Translations under genes and position numbers: made by a program
Origin: Porticoccus sp.
GTDB taxonomy: Bacteria > Pseudomonadota > Gammaproteobacteria > Pseudomonadales > Porticoccaceae
Length of the DNA stretch: 7,944 nt
Assembly: GCA_023263825.1 (NCBI GenBank)
Contig: JALQUJ010000093.1
Location: forward strand, 1-7,944
Reading direction: 5' to 3'
The notes under the pieces: generated by a model
Databases searched by the model: none
What the model was told of the DNA's origin: nothing
Seen by the model: the letters and a program-made list of their open reading frames with translations, nothing else
Shown here: positions 5,764 through 7,944 of the stretch, one piece after another
How positions within the stretch are numbered: position 1 is the first letter of the stretch
Layout: every line of letters begins with the position of its first letter

Positions 5764-6735
5764 ATGCTGGAAGTTAGGCAGTTGACAAGGTTGTATGGCG
5801 ATTTTAAAGCCGTTGACAATGTCAGCTTCAAAATAAAAAAAGGTGAAATCGTTGGATTGCTTGGCCATAACGGTGCAGGTAAAACTACTATCATGAAAAT
5901 GCTGAGCGGTTACATTGAATCAAACCAGGGCAGCATTGAAATCGATGATGTAAATCTACAACAAGACCCGAAACAAGCTCAGCAGTACCTTGGATACTTA
6001 CCAGAGAACCTACCTATCTACCCCGAAATGACTGTGGCCGACTATCTGGATTATGCCAGTGACATGAAAGGCCTTAAGGGTGATGAAAAAATTGCAGAAA
6101 TTAAACGCGTGATTCTGGCAACTGACATTGTGCCTAAACTGCTGATGCCTATTTCCACTCTTTCACGTGGTTACAAACAGCGTGTAGGTGTTGCTCAAGC
6201 TATTTTGGGCAACCCAAGACTACTTATTCTTGATGAGCCAACAAATGGTCTGGATCCCACTCAAACACAGTTGATTAGGGCACTTATCAGAGACCTAGCG
6301 AAAGAAGCGACCGTTATTCTATCTACTCATATCATGCAGGAAGTTGATGCACTCTGTGATCGAGTCTTGATTATCCGAAACGGTGAAATGGCCGTCGATG
6401 CAAAGCTTGAAGAGCTACGTGAAAGTAATAATTTGTTGTTAACAACATCTTTCACCAAAGATAAATTAACCATGTTGCTACAGCCCCTCAATGCTATTAC
6501 CAACATAGAAGAAATTCCCAGTGAAAATGCCAATTGCCACTACCGCCTAAGCGTAGAGGAAATGAGTGATCACCCTGCCCTCTGTGGAGAAATAGCCAAT
6601 TTGGTGGTAACTGCAGGTGGAACACTCTATTCCATCAATCAAGAGAATCGTGATTTGGAAACTCTATTCAGAGAGGTCAATGAAATACCACTAGGAACAA
6701 GTGACGGTGTGGGGAGGACAAAAAATGCAGCCTAA
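5764..6735 (+). CDS. ABC transporter ATP-binding protein, GldA-like
   Basis: This 323-residue nucleotide-binding subunit powers the membrane protein encoded next to it. Walker A is GHNGAGKTT (34-42), the Q-loop region reads YLPENLPIY (78-86) as in GldA-like ATPases, the signature is LSRGYKQ (133-139), Walker B is LLILDEP (153-159) with catalytic Glu158, the D-loop is NGLDP (161-165), and the H-loop His is 189 (LSTHIMQEVD). After about residue 210 a roughly 110-residue C-terminal extension follows, as in drug/ABC-2-type exporter ATPases. The ATG is preceded by a strong GGAGGG 4 bases away. Its 3' end overlaps the next gene by 11 bases, so the two are translationally coupled. The pairing with a GldF/GldG-type partner places it in the Gld-like ABC family. 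In Bacteroidetes that family is tied to gliding motility, but in gammaproteobacteria its cargo is unknown, so I give no gene symbol. Confidence 0.93.
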   Translation: MLEVRQLTRLYGDFKAVDNVSFKIKKGEIVGLLGHNGAGKTTIMKMLSGYIESNQGSIEIDDVNLQQDPKQAQQYLGYLPENLPIYPEMTVADYLDYASDMKGLKGDEKIAEIKRVILATDIVPKLLMPISTLSRGYKQRVGVAQAILGNPRLLILDEPTNGLDPTQTQLIRALIRDLAKEATVILSTHIMQEVDALCDRVLIIRNGEMAVDAKLEELRESNNLLLTTSFTKDKLTMLLQPLNAITNIEEIPSENANCHYRLSVEEMSDHPALCGEIANLVVTAGGTLYSINQENRDLETLFREVNEIPLGTSDGVGRTKNAA

Positions 6736-7944
6736 TACTAATCCTTCTAATTCTCAGCCCACAAAGACGTCGGCTTTGCCAATGATTCGACGTATTGCAA
6801 ACAAAGAAATTACGCTGTTCTTTGCTTCGCCAATTGCTTACTTGTTCCTGGCAACGTTTGCCGCCATCTCCTTGTTTATTTTCTTCTGGGGAGAATCTTA
6901 TTTTTCCCGGAATATTGCTGATATTCGTCCACTGTTTGAGTGGATGCCAGTATTACTCGTTTTTCTCACCAGTACACTGACTATGCGTTTATGGAGTGAG
7001 GAACGAAGAACCGGGACACTAGAGCATATCCTGACCCAACCTTTACCCCTATGGTATTTTGTTGTGGGTAAATTCCTTGGTTGCTTAATACTCCTGGCCA
7101 TTGCTCTTCTCATTACCATCCCACTACCCATTACTGTCGCACAAATGGGTGATATTGATTGGGGCCCCATATGGGCTGGCTATTTGGCCGCATTCTTGTT
7201 GGGTGCCGCTTATCTTTCTATTGGGCTGTTTGTTTCAGCCCGCAGTGATAACCAAATTGTCAGCTTGATTTGTGCAGTGGGTTTATCTGGTCTTTTCTAC
7301 CTGATTGGTACAACCACCATTACTGACTTCTTTGGTAACCAGGCTGGTGAATGGTTTAGGCTATTTGGTACTGGTGCACGGTTTGATTCAATCACCCGCG
7401 GGGTTATTGATATCAGGGACCTGTATTACTACATCAGTATTATCATTGTTTTCCTTTCCCTTAATATCTTTACTCTCGAAAGGGAACGCTGGGCTGAACA
7501 CACCTCTACTCCCAGACACTCTAAACCTAGACACAAAGCCTGGAAAACTGTCACAGCCCTCGCCATCATCAATGTGATTGGTGTGAACTTGTGGCTTGGC
7601 CAGGTCACCTCTCTGCGTTTGGATACAACTGAGGGTAAACAATATTCAATTTCAAATGCCACCCGGGATTACTTGAGCCAAATACAGGAGCCCATGCTGA
7701 TACGTGGTTATTTTAGTAGTAAAACTCACCCGCTATTGGCACCACTGGTACCACAAATTAAAGATCTAATTCATGAATATGAAATTGCCAGCCGAGGCAA
7801 AGTCCGTGTCGATTTCATGGATCCTGTATTGAAACTAGAATTAGAAGAAGAAGCCAACCAGAGGTATGGCATTAGACCTATCCCCCTGCAAGTAGCTGAT
7901 CGTTATCAGTCAGCCATTGTAAACTCCTATTTCCATATTCTTAT
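6725..7944 (+). CDS. ABC-2 permease fused to a GldG-like auxiliary domain, 3' end outside window
   Basis: This open frame starts at ATG 6725, with GGAGG 7 bases upstream and inside the preceding gene. It runs 406 codons to the window edge without a stop. Residues 1-255 form an ABC-2 permease like GldF. Six hydrophobic helices lie near 36-56, 72-88, 112-137, 148-170, 177-197 and 233-250, and the cytoplasmic segment EERRTGTLEHILTQPLP (92-108) is typical of this family. A basic linker (262-273) leads to a seventh helix near 274-294, then to the start of a GldG/ABC_transp_aux domain: LRLDTTEGKQYSIS (297-310), QEPMLIRGYF (321-330) and VRVDFMDP (360-367). That domain should lie in the periplasm. 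In Flavobacterium GldF and GldG are separate proteins, whereas here they are one chain. By comparison with known fusions of this kind I expect several hundred more residues and a closing membrane helix beyond the window. Only the N-terminal part can be judged. Confidence 0.9.
   Translation, partial: MQPNTNPSNSQPTKTSALPMIRRIANKEITLFFASPIAYLFLATFAAISLFIFFWGESYFSRNIADIRPLFEWMPVLLVFLTSTLTMRLWSEERRTGTLEHILTQPLPLWYFVVGKFLGCLILLAIALLITIPLPITVAQMGDIDWGPIWAGYLAAFLLGAAYLSIGLFVSARSDNQIVSLICAVGLSGLFYLIGTTTITDFFGNQAGEWFRLFGTGARFDSITRGVIDIRDLYYYISIIIVFLSLNIFTLERERWAEHTSTPRHSKPRHKAWKTVTALAIINVIGVNLWLGQVTSLRLDTTEGKQYSISNATRDYLSQIQEPMLIRGYFSSKTHPLLAPLVPQIKDLIHEYEIASRGKVRVDFMDPVLKLELEEEANQRYGIRPIPLQVADRYQSAIVNSYFHIL

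Noticed and set aside
6795..7662. Several frames of 60-90 codons on both strands at the 3' end of the window
   Set aside because: All lie within the long open frame of the permease-GldG fusion, which has clear motifs and a good ribosome-binding site, so they are shadows.
1..7944. CRISPR array, tRNA, rRNA, insertion sequence ends or phage genes
   Set aside because: No regularly spaced repeats, cloverleaf, rRNA-like sequence or transposase or integrase motifs were seen on either strand by reading.

Overview
The window looks like a piece of a moderately AT-rich gammaproteobacterial chromosome, most plausibly a marine heterotroph. This rests on the TrmH protein, which aligns along its whole length with the E. 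coli type, on a DmdC-type acyl-CoA dehydrogenase, and on a GldA / GldF-GldG-fusion ABC cluster. The taxonomic guess is inference; there is no rRNA or other decisive marker.

Layout. Positions 1-1193 (+ strand) hold a run of small accessory genes. The first is a GNAT acetyltransferase frame interrupted by an in-frame TAA at codon 13. The second is an 80-residue two-helix membrane protein whose apparent start codon is ATT rather than ATG. The third is an intact 91-residue cupin. Two of the three have a defect at their 5' end, so the cluster looks accessory and perhaps decaying. It ends in a bidirectional terminator-like hairpin that overlaps the cupin stop codon.

Positions 1227-4274 (- strand) hold three housekeeping or metabolic genes: a 591-residue acyl-CoA dehydrogenase of the DmdC class, trmH (tRNA Gm18 2'-O-methyltransferase), and a carboxymuconolactone-decarboxylase-family protein that lacks the AhpD CxxC motif. 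The last lies directly upstream of trmH and is probably co-transcribed with it. A divergent promoter region at 4275-4414 separates it from a + strand gene for an Ap4A phosphorylase / ATP adenylyltransferase (HIT-like HxHxQ motif), which starts with TTG and carries a proline-rich pentapeptide repeat just after the catalytic motif.

A 380-base gap (5384-5763) with no convincing gene precedes an ABC export operon. It consists of a GldA-like ATPase and, overlapping it by 11 bases, a permease fused to a GldG-like domain that runs off the end of the window. This fused gene (6725 onward) is the largest coding stretch that is easy to miss, because its stop lies outside.

I saw no CRISPR array, transposase, phage gene, tRNA or rRNA. 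I do not see a clearly new multi-gene system. The most unusual signals are the damaged 5' ends in the first gene cluster, the repeat in the Ap4A phosphorylase, and the structured gap before the ABC operon.
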